64,000 nucleotides of DNA, from NCBI RefSeq assembly GCF_029227915.1, contig NC_079883.1, forward strand, positions 28,832,001 through 28,896,000, written 5' to 3'. The DNA comes from Hydractinia symbiolongicarpus (lineage: Eukaryota > Cnidaria > Hydrozoa > Anthoathecata > Hydractiniidae). A program made the translations under genes and the position numbers. The notes under the pieces were generated by a model. The model did no database searches. It was not told the DNA's origin and worked only from the letters and a program-made list of their open reading frames with translations. This document shows, piece after piece, positions 11,601-24,600 of the stretch; the stretch's first letter is position 1, and every line of letters begins with the position of its first letter.

Positions 11601-14600
11601 TACAATAGTCCTCGGGCTTGGCTGTTGTTAATATTTAGGACATCGTCCTTTATGCAGTTGTAGCACGACGACGCGATTCGGTAACCGTTAAAACAAGTAA
11701 GGATATTCATGTGACAAACAAGCAAGCTAAAATTGCTACGAGCATGGTAAAATTGATATTAAAAATCTGAGCAACCTAATTTAATTTTTTTTTAACGAGT
11801 TATTAGGTCAAACTAAGAAAATGGAGAATAACATAGATTTAATTCGCCTTTGCAGTAATTTGGAGACAAAGTTTGAATGAAGACATTGAATTGGATGACA
11901 ATAATTGTACAGCATAAAACCCTGGATTATTAGATACAAAATTAGAGAATAGGTTTGCAAGCCAGTATAATCCATTGTCAGTTTTCATTACCCTATGATT
12001 AAGTCACTAGATTGTTTTAAAGAGTCATGTAAGATGCTTACAAGTTATGACAGGTGGAAGTGACAAGAAACAGATTTAAGATAAGAGTTGACAGAAAAAC
12101 GTTGAAAAACACTGACATTTGGATCGATCCACTGCAACTGGATAATGTCATGTTTATTAAATCAGCTATGAAACACATAAGCTGATTTAGAAACGATTAA
12201 AACACAGCAAATGATATTGTTGTTTAGATTCTTAACAACGATTGGAAATTATAAAGTGATATGACCCCAATCAATACTCAATTTCTAACACTGCCGTAAT
12301 CACTATAATGTATTATTAGCTATTTCGTGATATTTCTTATAGCATTTTATTCGCTAAAATAAACTCCTACGAACATGTTATGATAGCTAGATATAATTGA
12401 CGAAAAGTGTGAAAGGATGTACCCAAATTTCATGTTTGTTAGAAAAAAATGTTTTACGAAACATGCAACTGCGAAAAGCAATTTCTCTAAAACACAATTT
12501 CTTTGAATTGTGAAATTTAATTTCCATAATATAGTTCTGCAAGGATAGGACTATATTAGAGGAGAGAAAAATGAAGAAGAAGAAATGAACTTTAACTTTA
12601 CTATAAAAGACACTTACGATAAAATCTTATTACCTGTCGTGATATAAAACATAGAAAGTGAAACATATGTTGTGACTAAGTGTCAAAGAAAAACAAAAAC
12701 TATTAGGAAATTTAACAGCGAAAACGTAAACTGGAACAGTAATGACGTCTTTTTCCAAGAGCTTGTCATCTCTATTTTTAGTTCTGTTCGCAACTTACTT
12801 TAAAATCTTATTTGATAAAAGGATATTTCAAATCGGGTACAATTGAGGATGTAGTTTGTAGTTGTAGCTAATAATTTGTCTTGTAAAGGTATTTATACGA
12901 TAAAATATCAGTAAGCGTTAGTTGAAATTGTTTTAACATGAACATATACGTATAACTAGCTACAAGTTGTTATCAAGCTGAAGTCAAAAATTTGGGATCA
13001 ATATAAAAATATCATTAATCTTGGATAGTGATCAGTAAAGAAATGTTTTTATCTTTCCTACTTTACTTTAAGTAAGCGCTATCAATTTTCATTATCCCAG
13101 GCAACCTACTGTCATTCAAAATTATTACGAGTCAACACAAATGATGCAATGCGTGTGTCACGATTTGGATATATCTCCAAACAGACTAGTTGCTAATTAC
13201 TGATTTTTTTCTAACCTTCTTCTAACTCAGGCTAACACATAAAATATAAGGCCTTGCAAATAAATAATCTAAAATTCTTTCTTGTCAGGGATCAAAAAAA
13301 AAAAAAAATGAAATATTACTTTAATAATTTACAACCTTTACACTTTCTTTCTTGTAGAAATGTGATTTACAAAGTAGTAACTTCACTTTATAAATTTAAG
13401 AAAGTTCATAACTGATTTTTGTTGAATTGAGAGAAAGAATGCTGTTATGGATCGCGAATATCATTTCTCTATAAATCAAAAGTTTTAACGTTTTGCAATA
13501 TAAGACTTTCTACTAAATAACAAAAGTTTTAAAAGTAGTTAAATAATCTCAGAGTTTGTAAGGGGGGGCTTAATTTTATGGCAAGAAGTTTGGCAATGCC
13601 TATTCCTGCCTGCAGCATCGTTTCTAAATTCTCATTCACCCTTTTGCTTTTTATTCTACATTACCTACGTTTTTTACTCGTTGAGAATTTTAACATGCAA
13701 GCATTTTCTTCAGATCTCATACATACACATGCACATAAGTATCTTAATGAATGAAAACAGAGTAAAATTTAAAAAATGAAACAAACAGTAGTTTTGTTTT
13801 TTTTTTAAAAAAAAGAATAAACTTACACTGTTTCCTCGTCCCCAAATTCCACTTCCCCAATACAATCTTCAAAATCCTCGCCTCCTCCTTTAGCGCTACC
13901 TTCTTCTGTATGATACGGTACACGAATAACCCCTCTTGCTCCAATTAAACGAACGACACGTACGGTTAAAACACCCACCGTTTCCATCACTTCATATTTC
14001 TCATGTTCCAAAGTAAAAACACCCGGGTAATCATCATCCAACACAGTAATTGTCGCCGTGTCAGGTTGAGCGATAGTGATACTTGGCTTCGTGCTTTCTC
14101 CACGGATGGCGGTAAGTTTGCAAAAGAAATATTCATCCAATTCAAAAATATCATCATCGATAATTTTGATAGCAATTTTCTTTGATTTATCTCCTGGTTT
14201 AAACGTGAGAGTACCTTTAGCTTGTTCGTAATCTTGTCCTGCATCGGCAGTTCCATCTGAGGTTTCATAATCAACATGAACTGTACAATAGACGTCTTTT
14301 CCAGTTCGGACAACAGTCAGATAGCAAATACCGCAGCTTTCAACTACGGTATATTCCGAAGGCTGAAAGTAAATACACGTGCCATCAGTCTCAACATTCT
14401 TAGCATTAGCGTTTATCTCTTCTAGTTCAATTTGTAAACCCTGCTCTTTACTTGGCCCGCCTTTTTTTTCTTCCAAATTTTTATCTGACTTTAGTTTCAA
14501 AATGTTTCCTTGACCAGTCATGCGATGCGTAGCTTGTATTCTATAAAATGCACGACTTTTATGTTGAAGTTTCATGTTTTCTTGTTCAACTAAATGCTGT

Positions 14601-15619
14601 AATGTCGTAGCATCAGCATCTGGAGCTTTACTTCTAGCTCTATGATATGCTTCCATAGCTATTCGTTTTTTCTCATTCATATGTTGCTCAGGATCGTCGC
14701 CTTCTCTATATGCTAATAACTCTATGTCTTTATTATCAAGAGAATCAAACTCAGTATGATTTTTTTCAGTATCAGCTTTAGCATCTTTAACCGACACCAC
14801 AGCCAAAACATCTCCATCACCTGTTTGAATAACGGTATGCCCATGTTTCTTTTGCTTACGTATCTTCTTGCGAAGATAACGGTAAAAATTGATTTTAACG
14901 TCTATCAGGTAGGCTACTAAAACCATGCCTGGAAAGCAAAGCAATGTCACGATTCCTTCCCAGACTTCGATGACACCCGGACTTGAAACAGATAATATGA
15001 TGTACATCCAAACATAAGCAAATACGGAACAGGTTGCAGTAAATGCAAACACTCTTAAATGTTTGATGCGACGCACTTCGCCCGGTGGCAACACGGACAC
15101 GCAAACCGCTGTAATTATAAATAAATTAAAAGCAGCCGATCCTACAACAGTTGAAGGGCCTAATTCACCAGCTTCAAAACCACGCCCAATAATTTCAATA
15201 ACCGAGAGCAAAATTTCTGGTGCTGAGCTTCCTAAAGCCATTAATGTTAAGTTAGATACAGTCTCATTCCATACTTTAATTGTTACTAATTGTTTTTTTC
15301 CAGTAATATGATCTTTGATAGTAATGTCTTTCTCTTTGGATGTAATGATTTCAATAGACGCCATAAAGCGATCAGAAATAATTGAAATGCCAAGGAAAAA
15401 GAAAAACATAGATATTAAATAAACAAAAGCTCTTGCAGCAGTCCTTGCGGTACCACCAGCATTACCAGGTGTGACCCATGCAGGTAAAATAACGCCATTA
15501 CGGCACCGAATATTTACCTTATCACACGTCCCGTTCTTAGTGCTACTGACACTAGAACAAACGCATAATATTATGGTGACGACCACAATCACTTCATGAA
15601 AATAGCTCTTGAAAGACAT
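8276..15619 (-). CDS. SLC8A: Sodium/calcium exchanger (NCX, SLC8 family), whole coding gene with two alternative last exons
   Basis: Electrogenic plasma-membrane exchanger that moves calcium out of the cell in return for sodium. Coding exons are 15619-13827, 11466-11291, 10975-10550 and then either 9917-9535 or 8658-8276. All junctions are GT-AG and keep frame. Lengths 1793+176+426+383 sum to 2778 bp, i.e. 925 residues plus stop with either last exon, close to the usual 920-970 of animal NCX. Order of parts: signal peptide, first transmembrane bundle with the alpha-1 repeat (ALGSSAPE, about residue 129), basic XIP-like stretch (about 240-260), calcium-binding domains CBD1 (about 412-530) and CBD2 (about 532-660), an acidic run, then the second bundle with the alpha-2 repeat (GTSLPD). 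The large ATG exon matches the large exon 2 of vertebrate NCX1 (family knowledge). Family identity is very secure; isoform usage is inferred. Confidence 0.96.
9068..9114 (-). terminator. Candidate poly(A) signals of the proximal NCX isoform
   Basis: Two AATAAA hexamers on the minus strand at 9114-9109 and 9073-9068, about 420-465 nt after the TAG stop of exon 5a. None closer was seen. Either could end a proximal-isoform mRNA. Confidence 0.4.
9348..9422. repeat. 25-bp tandem repeat, three units, between the two NCX last exons
   Basis: Units at 9348-9372, 9373-9397 and 9398-9422, each built on TTCTTxCCGGTxCxCxATAGTG with a few changes. If the proximal isoform is made, this lies in its 3' UTR. 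On the transcript strand each unit contains a CCGGTAAG, CCGGCAAG or CCGGTGAG core. Two of these three resemble splice donors. Confidence 0.85.
9535..9917 (-). CDS. SLC8A: NCX alternative last exon 5a (proximal; alpha-2 repeat remainder, last TMs)
   Basis: 383 bp. Acceptor TTTTTTCAG|ACACATTTGCC; stop TAG at 9537-9535. It encodes [20 protein letters not shown], then [16 protein letters not shown], two further hydrophobic segments, [14 protein letters not shown] and an end of CHIDVDF. This is the canonical C-terminal NCX segment. Compared by hand with the distal exon, about 85 of 127 residues are identical. The first 36 residues are nearly unchanged and the differences lie in the last helices and tail. 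Being first after exon 4, it would have to be skipped, or lost to competition, for the distal exon to be used. Confidence 0.93.
10550..10975 (-). CDS. SLC8A: NCX exon 4 (loop end, acidic run, TM helices, first part of alpha-2 repeat)
   Basis: 426 bp. Acceptor CTTGTGTTGCAG, donor CCAG|GTAAAAG. It reads ALGDHTR across the 5' junction, then the [12 protein letters not shown] amphipathic stretch, an acidic run of seven Asp (a (CAT)n-like tract on the + strand near 10799), [17 protein letters not shown], and a helix ending FVALGTSLP. The final G of the exon begins the Asp codon of GTSLPD, so that key alpha-2 Asp is completed by whichever last exon is used. Confidence 0.95.
11291..11466 (-). CDS. 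SLC8A: NCX exon 3 (end of CBD2)
   Basis: 176 bp. The acceptor reads TTTTTAATCTGCAG and the donor GGGTGAGT. It encodes the last strands of CBD2 ([20 protein letters not shown]) and the linker to ALG, and joins in frame on both sides. Its position and the DREEYEK core correspond to the mutually exclusive exon A/B region of vertebrate NCX1. By eye I found only this one copy, with no second version in the 2.36-kb intron upstream. Confidence 0.93.
11467..13826 (-). other. NCX intron 2 (2.36 kb)
   Basis: Bounded by donor GTAAGT at 13826 and acceptor CAG at 11467. I looked for a second copy of the exon-3 motif (DREEYEK-like) and saw none. A pure A run lies near 13290. Confidence 0.75.
13827..15619 (-). 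CDS. SLC8A: NCX large 5' coding exon: signal peptide, TM bundle 1, alpha-1 repeat, CBD1 and start of CBD2
   Basis: Begins at the ATG at 15619-15617. A hydrophobic stretch (about residues 9-24) ending in small residues looks like the cleaved signal peptide of animal NCX. Then follow a transmembrane helix (about 65-83), the alpha-1 repeat with [13 protein letters not shown] and GSAAFNLF, further helices to about 240, and a basic segment (about 244-260, many K/R) at the XIP autoinhibitory position. CBD1 shows the Calx-beta signature [11 protein letters not shown] and the acidic sites [11 protein letters not shown] and [11 protein letters not shown]2 starts at about 532 and includes GGGEDFED. The exon ends at 13827 with donor GT|GTAAGT, splitting a Val codon. 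Frames on the other strand inside it are shadows. Confidence 0.95.
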
Positions 15620-15638
15620 CTTGCTCTATCCTCGTTTC

Positions 15639-15653
15639 CCTAAACAAAACAAA
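15639..15653 (-). promoter_or_regulatory. Probable 3' splice site just upstream of the NCX start codon
   Basis: The minus strand reads CTTTGTTTTGTTTAG|GGAAACGAGG 20 nt before the ATG, a good pyrimidine tract plus AG. It suggests that the ATG exon is preceded by a separate 5' UTR exon, as in vertebrate NCX genes. That exon and the promoter are not identified here. Confidence 0.5.
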
Positions 15654-15659
15654 GAACTT

Positions 15660-18600
15660 TGAACTTATCGTAACTCCACCATAAAATCACATGTATAGCC
15701 ACCCGCATTCTTATACAGCTATCAAACAAAACAGTTTTGTGCAAATACATATATTTGTAATTAAATCGTACCTCAGGCAAATTAAAAACAAAATAGAAAA
15801 AGTATTCATTGGAGACATAGCTCTTTACACCTATATTTGTCATTAAAACTTGTGAAGTTTGCTATAAAGAGATATACAATATTGCAATTACCAACAGATA
15901 AAATCCAAAGAAAAAGATTATCGAAACAAATCAAAGTTGCTATTTTGCATAAGCATCCCAACGGAAACCTACAATTATTCAAGTGATGTAGTGAAACATT
16001 TGCATTGATTAGAGCCATGATCTTTGAATTTAAATTAAGCAGTGTCTGAGATAACAAAGCAGCGCTAGTGGACATGCGCACTAAACATGCTTTATCCTAT
16101 GTTCACTCAAGCATAGGTTAATCGTTAATTACATTTAAAAAAAAGCAGCACACTGTTTGTTTATTTTCATTTCTCCATGTAAACATGTTTACTATTTCTC
16201 TGTTATGTATAACACTAACATGGCGATCTACAACTCATACTGTTTTTGTCCATGTTAATCCATCAAGTACTACTTTTAAAAATATGTTAATAAAAAATGA
16301 TTTAGTTATTTGGTATCAAAGCAAAGAATCTTATTCAAGCTATGTTTACTTAACGAGTAGGAACCTTCGTGTGAATTTTACAAGTAGGAATTAATTAAAA
16401 ACATAAACAGCGAGACATATGGCTTAAGGTAACGAAAATAAATAGACGTGGGCAAGAAGTTAAAAACTGGAAAGCGAACTGTACCATAAATTCAAACATG
16501 AATACTTACACAATTACTATAACTTTGGCATGTTTGTCTTGTTTGTAAATTTTTTCTTGTTTGCTTTAAGCAGATATGCACAGCCTTTATTTAGAGAGTT
16601 TTTATTTCTTTCATATCCAAGTGTGCTGCAACTTGCACCCTCTGTTTGTATTACGACTAAAAGATAATGAGGCATGTTGAGTTGACATCTTGCGACACTT
16701 ATCTAACACGCTTTGTGTATATTACTCGTGTATACTTTCGTCTCTAATAGCATTAGTTGTGGACGGCTAATTAGAGTTAATAACATCTGTTTCGTAAAAT
16801 ACATGTTGATCACATAGCCTTGGACGAATTACTACCTAAACCAGAATCTGTGATCAAGTAGGAATAAGACATGAATCGAACTTGCAGGGTTAAAACTAAA
16901 CATGTTCTAATGTTTTAGCTAAAGAAGATTGACTGTGGTTTTAATGTGCAAACGTATTGTGAAATATAATGTCACACAAACAAGAAAAAGAGTTATCCCT
17001 GTCATTTTGTGAATATTAAAAAAAAACATCTCTCTTCTATACAGATTTTAGAACATAACTAATTAAGAACCTTTAGTCGATTAGCCAATTTAAAACTTTC
17101 GACCAATTAAGAACCTTTGAAAGAAAGTTTGCAGAAAACATCCAGCTTCCTACTTAATGCATCAGGAACATAGAAAGCGTTTTTGGTAGGTTAAAAAGAA
17201 CAGTAAAAACTAAGTAGAAAATACTAACCGTCCCCTGAAAATATATAAATATATTATATATAAATATATTTAAAAGGAAAGAAAAGAGACAGATAAAACA
17301 CGTGGTTGGACAAGAAAATACTTGTAATAAAATTTCAAAATAATATCACCAAGCACTGCTATTATGTTTTTCAAAAATTCCTCACTACCATCATAAACCA
17401 TCTCATGAATTCATTTAAAAGCCATCAAAAATAAGATCTAGAAGTGATTTACACTTTTTTGAAATAAAAATATCATCTCAAAGAACTGTAAAAAGATACA
17501 TTATTTAAAATCTATTGTAATTAAATTTAATTATAAAACGTCGCAAAGCAACTAAAACTTTCCCGTTTTTATCACAAAGTGAATATTCAGTTTTATAACT
17601 AACAAATTAGATTTCCTACTGTCATAAGTTTGATCAAGCGCCTGCCTAGAGCACAGAAAGTTTTGTTACTCGATAACAAGAATTCTCAAATGTTTTTCTG
17701 CAAATATCTCTGTTTTCTTACAAACATCAAACATTTATATTATAACAAAAAAAAACACGAAGTCATAGCTTTTATTCAACCTTATCGCACGCATAGACAT
17801 ATAACAACAAAAATAACAAACACACACACACACACACGCTGCTCCTTGTTAAGTAAACAATCTAGTTATGTTAACGTCTGTTGAAAGTGGTTTTATGACA
17901 TATCGTCTTTGCTTGTTTTAAACACGACTGTTAATCATAACTTGAGCCGTCTCAACAAATCATTTCGCATTCCATTCTAATTTTCTATACAACTCGCCAA
18001 TTATGTAATTACAATGCACCTTGGCGTTGAGATTTTTAAAACTGAGTTTAATGTTGCTTTAGTATGTATAAATAAACCAATCGCCACTATTAATTATAGA
18101 AAAATCTTTCTTTTATTTCTAAGTTAAAATTTGACATTTACTTTGTACATCTATCATTGTAATCTTTTTAAAGTTTTGTCATAAGCTCTTAAAACTACGA
18201 ACATATGTTTCTCCACCGCTATACTCCCATGTCACACGTACTACCGGGGGTACTATTTGTACTGAATAAAATAGAGTTAGAAAGGAATCCATGGTAAACG
18301 CTCTTAATCTGTTGGCAAAAAGGATCAACTTAAATAAAATACTTACAAACTATTTACAGTATATTGTTCATTCTGATATTGACGTATAACCAGTCCAATT
18401 TAATCTGTTTCACAGCAACACAACCTCCAGAAGTTGTTTGCAAATTTTCTAAAACAACTTTTACTCTCTTTCACAAAAGTATTATATGATAATATAAGAA
18501 TATTTAGTTCAGTATGGAAAAGTTTAAACGCGAAAGTTCTTTTCTTTACTTCTTCTTATATGTATTTTGGATATAAATGTCTTAAAACGCTCAAATCAAA

Positions 18601-21600
18601 GAAAAAAGCAAAAACAAAACAAAAAAGCGACCGTCTTAGGACGAAATCGACATGAAAAATTCAACGAAAGAATTGTTTAAAAAACAATGAATTTAATTCA
18701 TGTGTGTAGCTCTCCATTTATTTGTTATTTTAAGAAATTTAACTCTCCCCCGTAGAAGTGAAATAAATATTTAAAATCAATTTCAGTGCTCTTCTGAAAT
18801 ATTAAAGAGAAGTATTGGTCCAATGCAAAAAAAAATTAATTTTCAGTACTAACGGACTTTACTGTATCGAGAAGAATTAAATGAAATAATTTTCTTTGAC
18901 GATTAATTTGAGCAGCAGTGGTGAAGGGTTGGAAAGAATTCAAAATCGACCTGGCGTTTTAAATTTTAACATGGGAAATTAACTGTAGAGATGAATCGCA
19001 AACTAAAACGTAAAGTTTACAAAAATCACAAAAGACAAAAAAATATTTTTTTAACCTTATCTATTTTACAAAAATATATCTTTGCCTGGTATTCTTCCGT
19101 AATTGTGTTCAAAATTTATTTCCCGTTCCTATATATTGTACACGCAATTTCCTACATCACTCCGAACATCCTAAGCAGGTGTTCAAGACTGAAGAAAAAA
19201 TTTCTAGTTTAAAATCAAAATGGTGAATTCTTCAAGAGTCGAGGTGTGATAAAACTAATTCAAAATAGGATGCATAGATATTTGACAACCTCCTCCTAAA
19301 ACTCCAATTTTTATTTCACACTATCAGTAACTTTTTTAACAATCTAGTTTCTACCCTTTTTATACGAAAAAGGTATCATTATTTTTTTTCTGACCAGCTG
19401 CAGATAACACAAATTTTACATTTTTCTCAAGGATATTTTCACAGAGTTACAAACTTGCGAAATGATCTTTCCTACCTGGTACACGAAATAAAAATCTTAC
19501 AACAGGTTGCGGCAGAGAAAAAAAATAGATAAAAAGATTAGTATTGTAAAAAAATTAAGAATAAAATATAAAAAAAAGGTTTACTGACATTCTGTATGTA
19601 CGAGTCTTTCTTACAGTTTTAACGATCTACTTTCTACAGACACACATGCGTCAACAATATAAGAACAACGCGCTGTTTAGACAAAGATGTAACTTCTAAG
19701 TTTATTTCTTTATCACTACAACTACAATATACAAACGTTCTTAGGTTTTTAAAATAGCAGATATACAGATATTTTTTGATTTGTGCACTCTTGTATCCAA
19801 TGCAAGTAGGGGAAATGCAATATTTTGAAGAAAGTTTATTTTATCAGTTTTTTAACTGTGTCAAACAAAAAACACGGCGATCACTAACCGTAAACAAGTA
19901 AACTTTACATTTTGAACAAACATCCTAACATTAGGATTGTATAGAACGATTCTAACCTAGCTCTATTTTTATATGGTTTTCTTTTAGAAGTTTTATCTTC
20001 TTGTAAAACACACATTATTATCACTGTAGTAAATAGCTTGTGTAAGAATTACGACATGGCGTAAAAAACTGTATTTCTCCAAAATAAGAAAAAATTTAAC
20101 TAGCCTCTTTTTGACAGTTCTTAGTTAACTTTGTTATTCGATTACGATATTCAACTTGCGGCGATCCGGCTATATATACCAATATAAACATTATACAAAC
20201 ACCAATGTAAGCGTAACACATGATAGACATAAATGCTTGCAAGAACAAGAAAAGGAAGTTGTTATGTTGCGAGTACAGGCTTTACTAGGTTGCCTTTTTT
20301 TCAAAAAATATTTTTACGAGAATAGCTTGTATCAAATTTCGTCATTGGTAAAAAGATAGTGTTTAACTTTCCTGTGCTAATGTTTTTACATGAAACATCT
20401 GTCACGTGATTATCTACTTTAACTATTTACTTGTGGTTGGCAAAACAGCTGTAGTGAGGAAGAAATCACTAAATGGTTGCTAAGTTTGTTGTTTTTACCG
20501 ACTTCTTAATAATCGACTTGCCTTTGATCAAAAGGATTTTTAACCGGTCTGTTAGTTACCGACTTGAAAGTGACAACTACAATCAATGCCGCATTCGCAG
20601 TTTGTATTGTGAAACAATCAAGACAACCGTACATGAAGATCCGAATAAGAGAGAAAACGGTCCGTGCTGACTAATTGACTAATATGGAAAAAACATTAGT
20701 TCATAACAAAAATTTCAGATCTTTTTAGCAAATAGTAATGACGAAGCAAGTGATGGCGAAGTCGTCTTGCGCATTAATTGAAATGCGTGGTAATTTTTGA
20801 TTATAACTTTGAAAATTCATATAATTGTGAGTCTATAAAAACCCGATATTAGACAACTGTTCTTTCAACGCAATAAATAACAACCCAACAAAAAACAATT
20901 TTAACGAAATACAATCTTCAAAAAAAATTCAGTAACTTTCTTATCTTTTTTGTCAATTATTTATCCACTAAAATTCACTTCTTGCTAACATAACAAAAAC
21001 CACAACTTTCAAGTTATTACAGCCTTCCGAGCTAGCTAAAACGTAGAATTCGGAAGAGTGCGGATGTTTACTCGGTAATACGACGACCACCCTTTTTAAC
21101 GAGCGTCTAAAACACATATGTTACCTCCAGCCAAACAACACTTTTCTTGCTAATTCAAATCGTGAATTTCTATGAACTGAATAAAAAAAGATCATCTTTT
21201 TGTTTTTAATTTTTTTCTAAGTAGAGTGAAGTTTATAATACTTTGAGAGTCGTTTTTAAAATTGACTTTTACGAGGACCGTTAGTTCATGTACGAGTGAT
21301 CGAAATAGCCAGTGGAAAGTAGGATCTTCGATTGTTGTGTATTAATTAGCTTGTATTAATACGCTCACTTACTCTTGGGCAGGAGTTTGATATTGAAATT
21401 ATTCGTTAGTGGTTTTGTGATAGTACTGCCAGTCGGCTGTTGGTTCTCTGGTCGTTCTACAGAGACTGGCTGTTTGCTGCTCGTTCTGTGGTCGTTCTGC
21501 GGAGACTGTTTTAGTTTTTACTTTTAAATCAGACTTTTATACAGCGCCGTTTTTTTCTGCAGTCTTTCGAATTTGATTTTGTATCTTGTCACTGGCACCA

Positions 21601-24600
21601 AAAATAATGTTGCGAAAACTAAGAAAAACGCTGTAAGCAAAAAAAGCTACTTTGACGAGACAGACTTACATCCTCAGGTGATAGCAAAATTTGCGCGTGT
21701 CCCTGCAGCATAAACACAACAGTGAACGAACGTGTACCATAATTAAGTTTTAATTTACCCTAATATTTACCCTTACTACCTAGGAAAAGAATGTTAGCAA
21801 AAAATATCATTTCTCCAAAAAACAGGCTACACTAACTATAATATGGAAGGCTACATTGACGAGTGAAAAAGAATAGTTTAAATGTCCGAAGATATATTTG
21901 GACAGAAAACATGTGTCTTCCTGCAGCTAACCTCGAAATCTATTATGTCTGGATCTTTAGATAAGGCTGGATGTTAAGATAACAAGTGTTATTAATAGAA
22001 TGTCCGTAGACGCAAAGTTTAATTGTGGTAGAAACTATTATACAATTACACGGGCACTAGACATTCGCACGTTATTATTACCCATTAAAAAATAGTTATA
22101 CAAAAATATTTTTTAACTTCTTTGTTGTGCAAGCGTTATTGTAAAATTATATTTTGTGCAGTTAATTCACAATCGACGTGATATTTATAATATCTATACA
22201 TTTCAATCACTTAGCAAATAAGCAATATTTTAATTAGTGTTTGACATGAAAATGTCACTTGAGATTATAGTTGATATTGTGTTATTGACATTACATTGAC
22301 AAATCTACAAGTTACAGCATATCGTAGAAAGTTATCGCTTATTCAATACGAGATAACTTCAGTGCAAGTTATTTTACTGTATACACGACTCTTGGGTCTA
22401 AAACAAAGGAAAAAAGCAATGCCTATTAGAAAGAGCGAGGGGCAAGGGGGTGAAGGAGGTATTTTTGTCCTTTTTTGATAATATTGTTGTTTTAAATACT
22501 TGCTATTTGCCAATTCTTACTAGATGCTCTTTTACCGTTTAAATGAATGGATCTTGTATAATGAAATTTTGACCTATCATACTCGCTTACCCGTTTCCCA
22601 CTTATTAACTTTTACATCTTTCGAGAACTTCTCTCTTAATAACTTAAGATAAGCGCTTTAGGTTGTTTTCTTTATGGTACAAAAAAGATTATCTCTCTAA
22701 CATTGTTTTTAAATGAAGCAAGCACAAACAAGCGAATGATAAATTAAGTGTATAGAAACAAACACAAATTTAACGTCTATCATACAACACAAGCACAAAA
22801 CGTTTAAAGATCAGGATAAACAATCCTAAGTGGTGTCATTATAAGACCAAGTTCCTCTTTTCTCTTTTTCCGTTTAGCATACGTTTTAAAAAGATTATGT
22901 ATGTCTCTATACAATATATGTACATCAATACCATCATCTTTTTGTTCACCATCTTCATCGGCAAATCTTCCTTTGTACTCTTAAACTTAACTTAGAAAGT
23001 CGAGAAAGCATGACGGGTTTCACATATCCCCATCTGCTTGTTAACATCACATATTTCGTACTTTGTATTGATAAATTTAGAGAAATAAAAGAAATAAGAA
23101 AACAAAGAAATAAAAATTCTATATAAAAAATGATAAAAATAATACCTATTTCACTATTAGGTATGCATTAATTTTCTCAACGAGAAATTGTGTAATAAAA
23201 AGAAATTAATATAAAAAAGAAGTTAAGAACACGATAAGAAAATAAACACATTCTTTCCCGACTTACCTTGAGACTTAAAATGTCTTTGTAATTCTCGTTA
23301 TTTTCACACCTTGACTGAACAAATGCGGATTTTACGAGCGCGTCAGACTTTTAACAAACAGCTATACAAACAATCATAATGATTTTTCCTTGCACTAAAT
23401 TATCTACGCTAGTTCCTCTGTCATTATCAAGACAATGGAGCATATATTAACTTAAATAGCTTGACTTAAAGACAGTCTTCAAAACTAAAGACATTAAATA
23501 CGTCTAGCGAATTCATCGTAGCTTCCATTTATATTCAGAAAATACAGCTCGGCAGTTACAACTCCATAAGTTAAACGATTGTATTTTAGAAGGCTTTTTA
23601 CGTAATTGTAAGCTGTGTTTTTTTCATGGTGCATGAAAATACTTTGGCTAAGTGAGGTAATTAAAATGTCTTTAACTTGCTCGACTTATGATTCAGCTTC
23701 AAACAATCGTTTAACTTTTAAATTAAAATCATTAAGATATAATGGCTTCTACTGTGAGCTTAACTACTTACTTTAATAATGTTCAGGCATATAGCTAGTA
23801 AAGTCGTTTTACTTAATGTTATCAATTCTTGTTTCTAATGGGTGAAGAGAGCTATGATGACCATTTTAGCAATATTGAACCGTTTTTGTTTTCGGTTGCC
23901 ATGATTTTTTTTAAAACAGAAGATATCTGGGTATAAAACGTTTAACAAAATATCCATAGACCGTTGTTAGATAATGCACTATTAGTAATCATTATTATAT
24001 TCAGATTGGACGGTATCTAAGCTTAGCTGGAAAAGCAATTTTAAATCTTTCTTAATTTAAATGTTATGGGTTTTTTCACTGAAGGTCTTGTGAAAATATT
24101 AGGTGCGATTACCTGATATCAAGCATGGATTTAAAGTCTCGAATAAAAAGTGTGCCCATTATGAACTGATTTGTGTAATTTCAAAATTTTTTTGTAAATA
24201 ATTGTCAACCATCGATTACAAAGTATTGTTTTCCCTTTGAAAAAGAATTGCAGACAGTCTCATACTTTCTTAACTGGTTTCTTGTATAAAAGTATATCAT
24301 CGCAAATTTATGCTGTGATGGGGTTATGCATCATGAAAAACATCATCAATAAGAATATTGATCTTTCATTTAAAAGGTAATAAAGATTTATCTGTTTCAT
24401 TCAGGTAGTAATCCTAAGCTTGTGTTCAAACAATGCCATCCTTCTCAATTGTAATTAACGTTTCTTTCAGTTAAATGTTCGCGCTATAATTTATCATGAA
24501 AACACATCGAATTAGCTGCAATAGCTACTACCAAGACAACATATATTTGACACGATATATCAATGTAATGTCATATTTTTTTCTTAAATTTTATCAAACA

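Noticed and set aside
17819-17837. CA microsatellite as a regulatory element
   Set aside because: A simple repeat with no associated signal.
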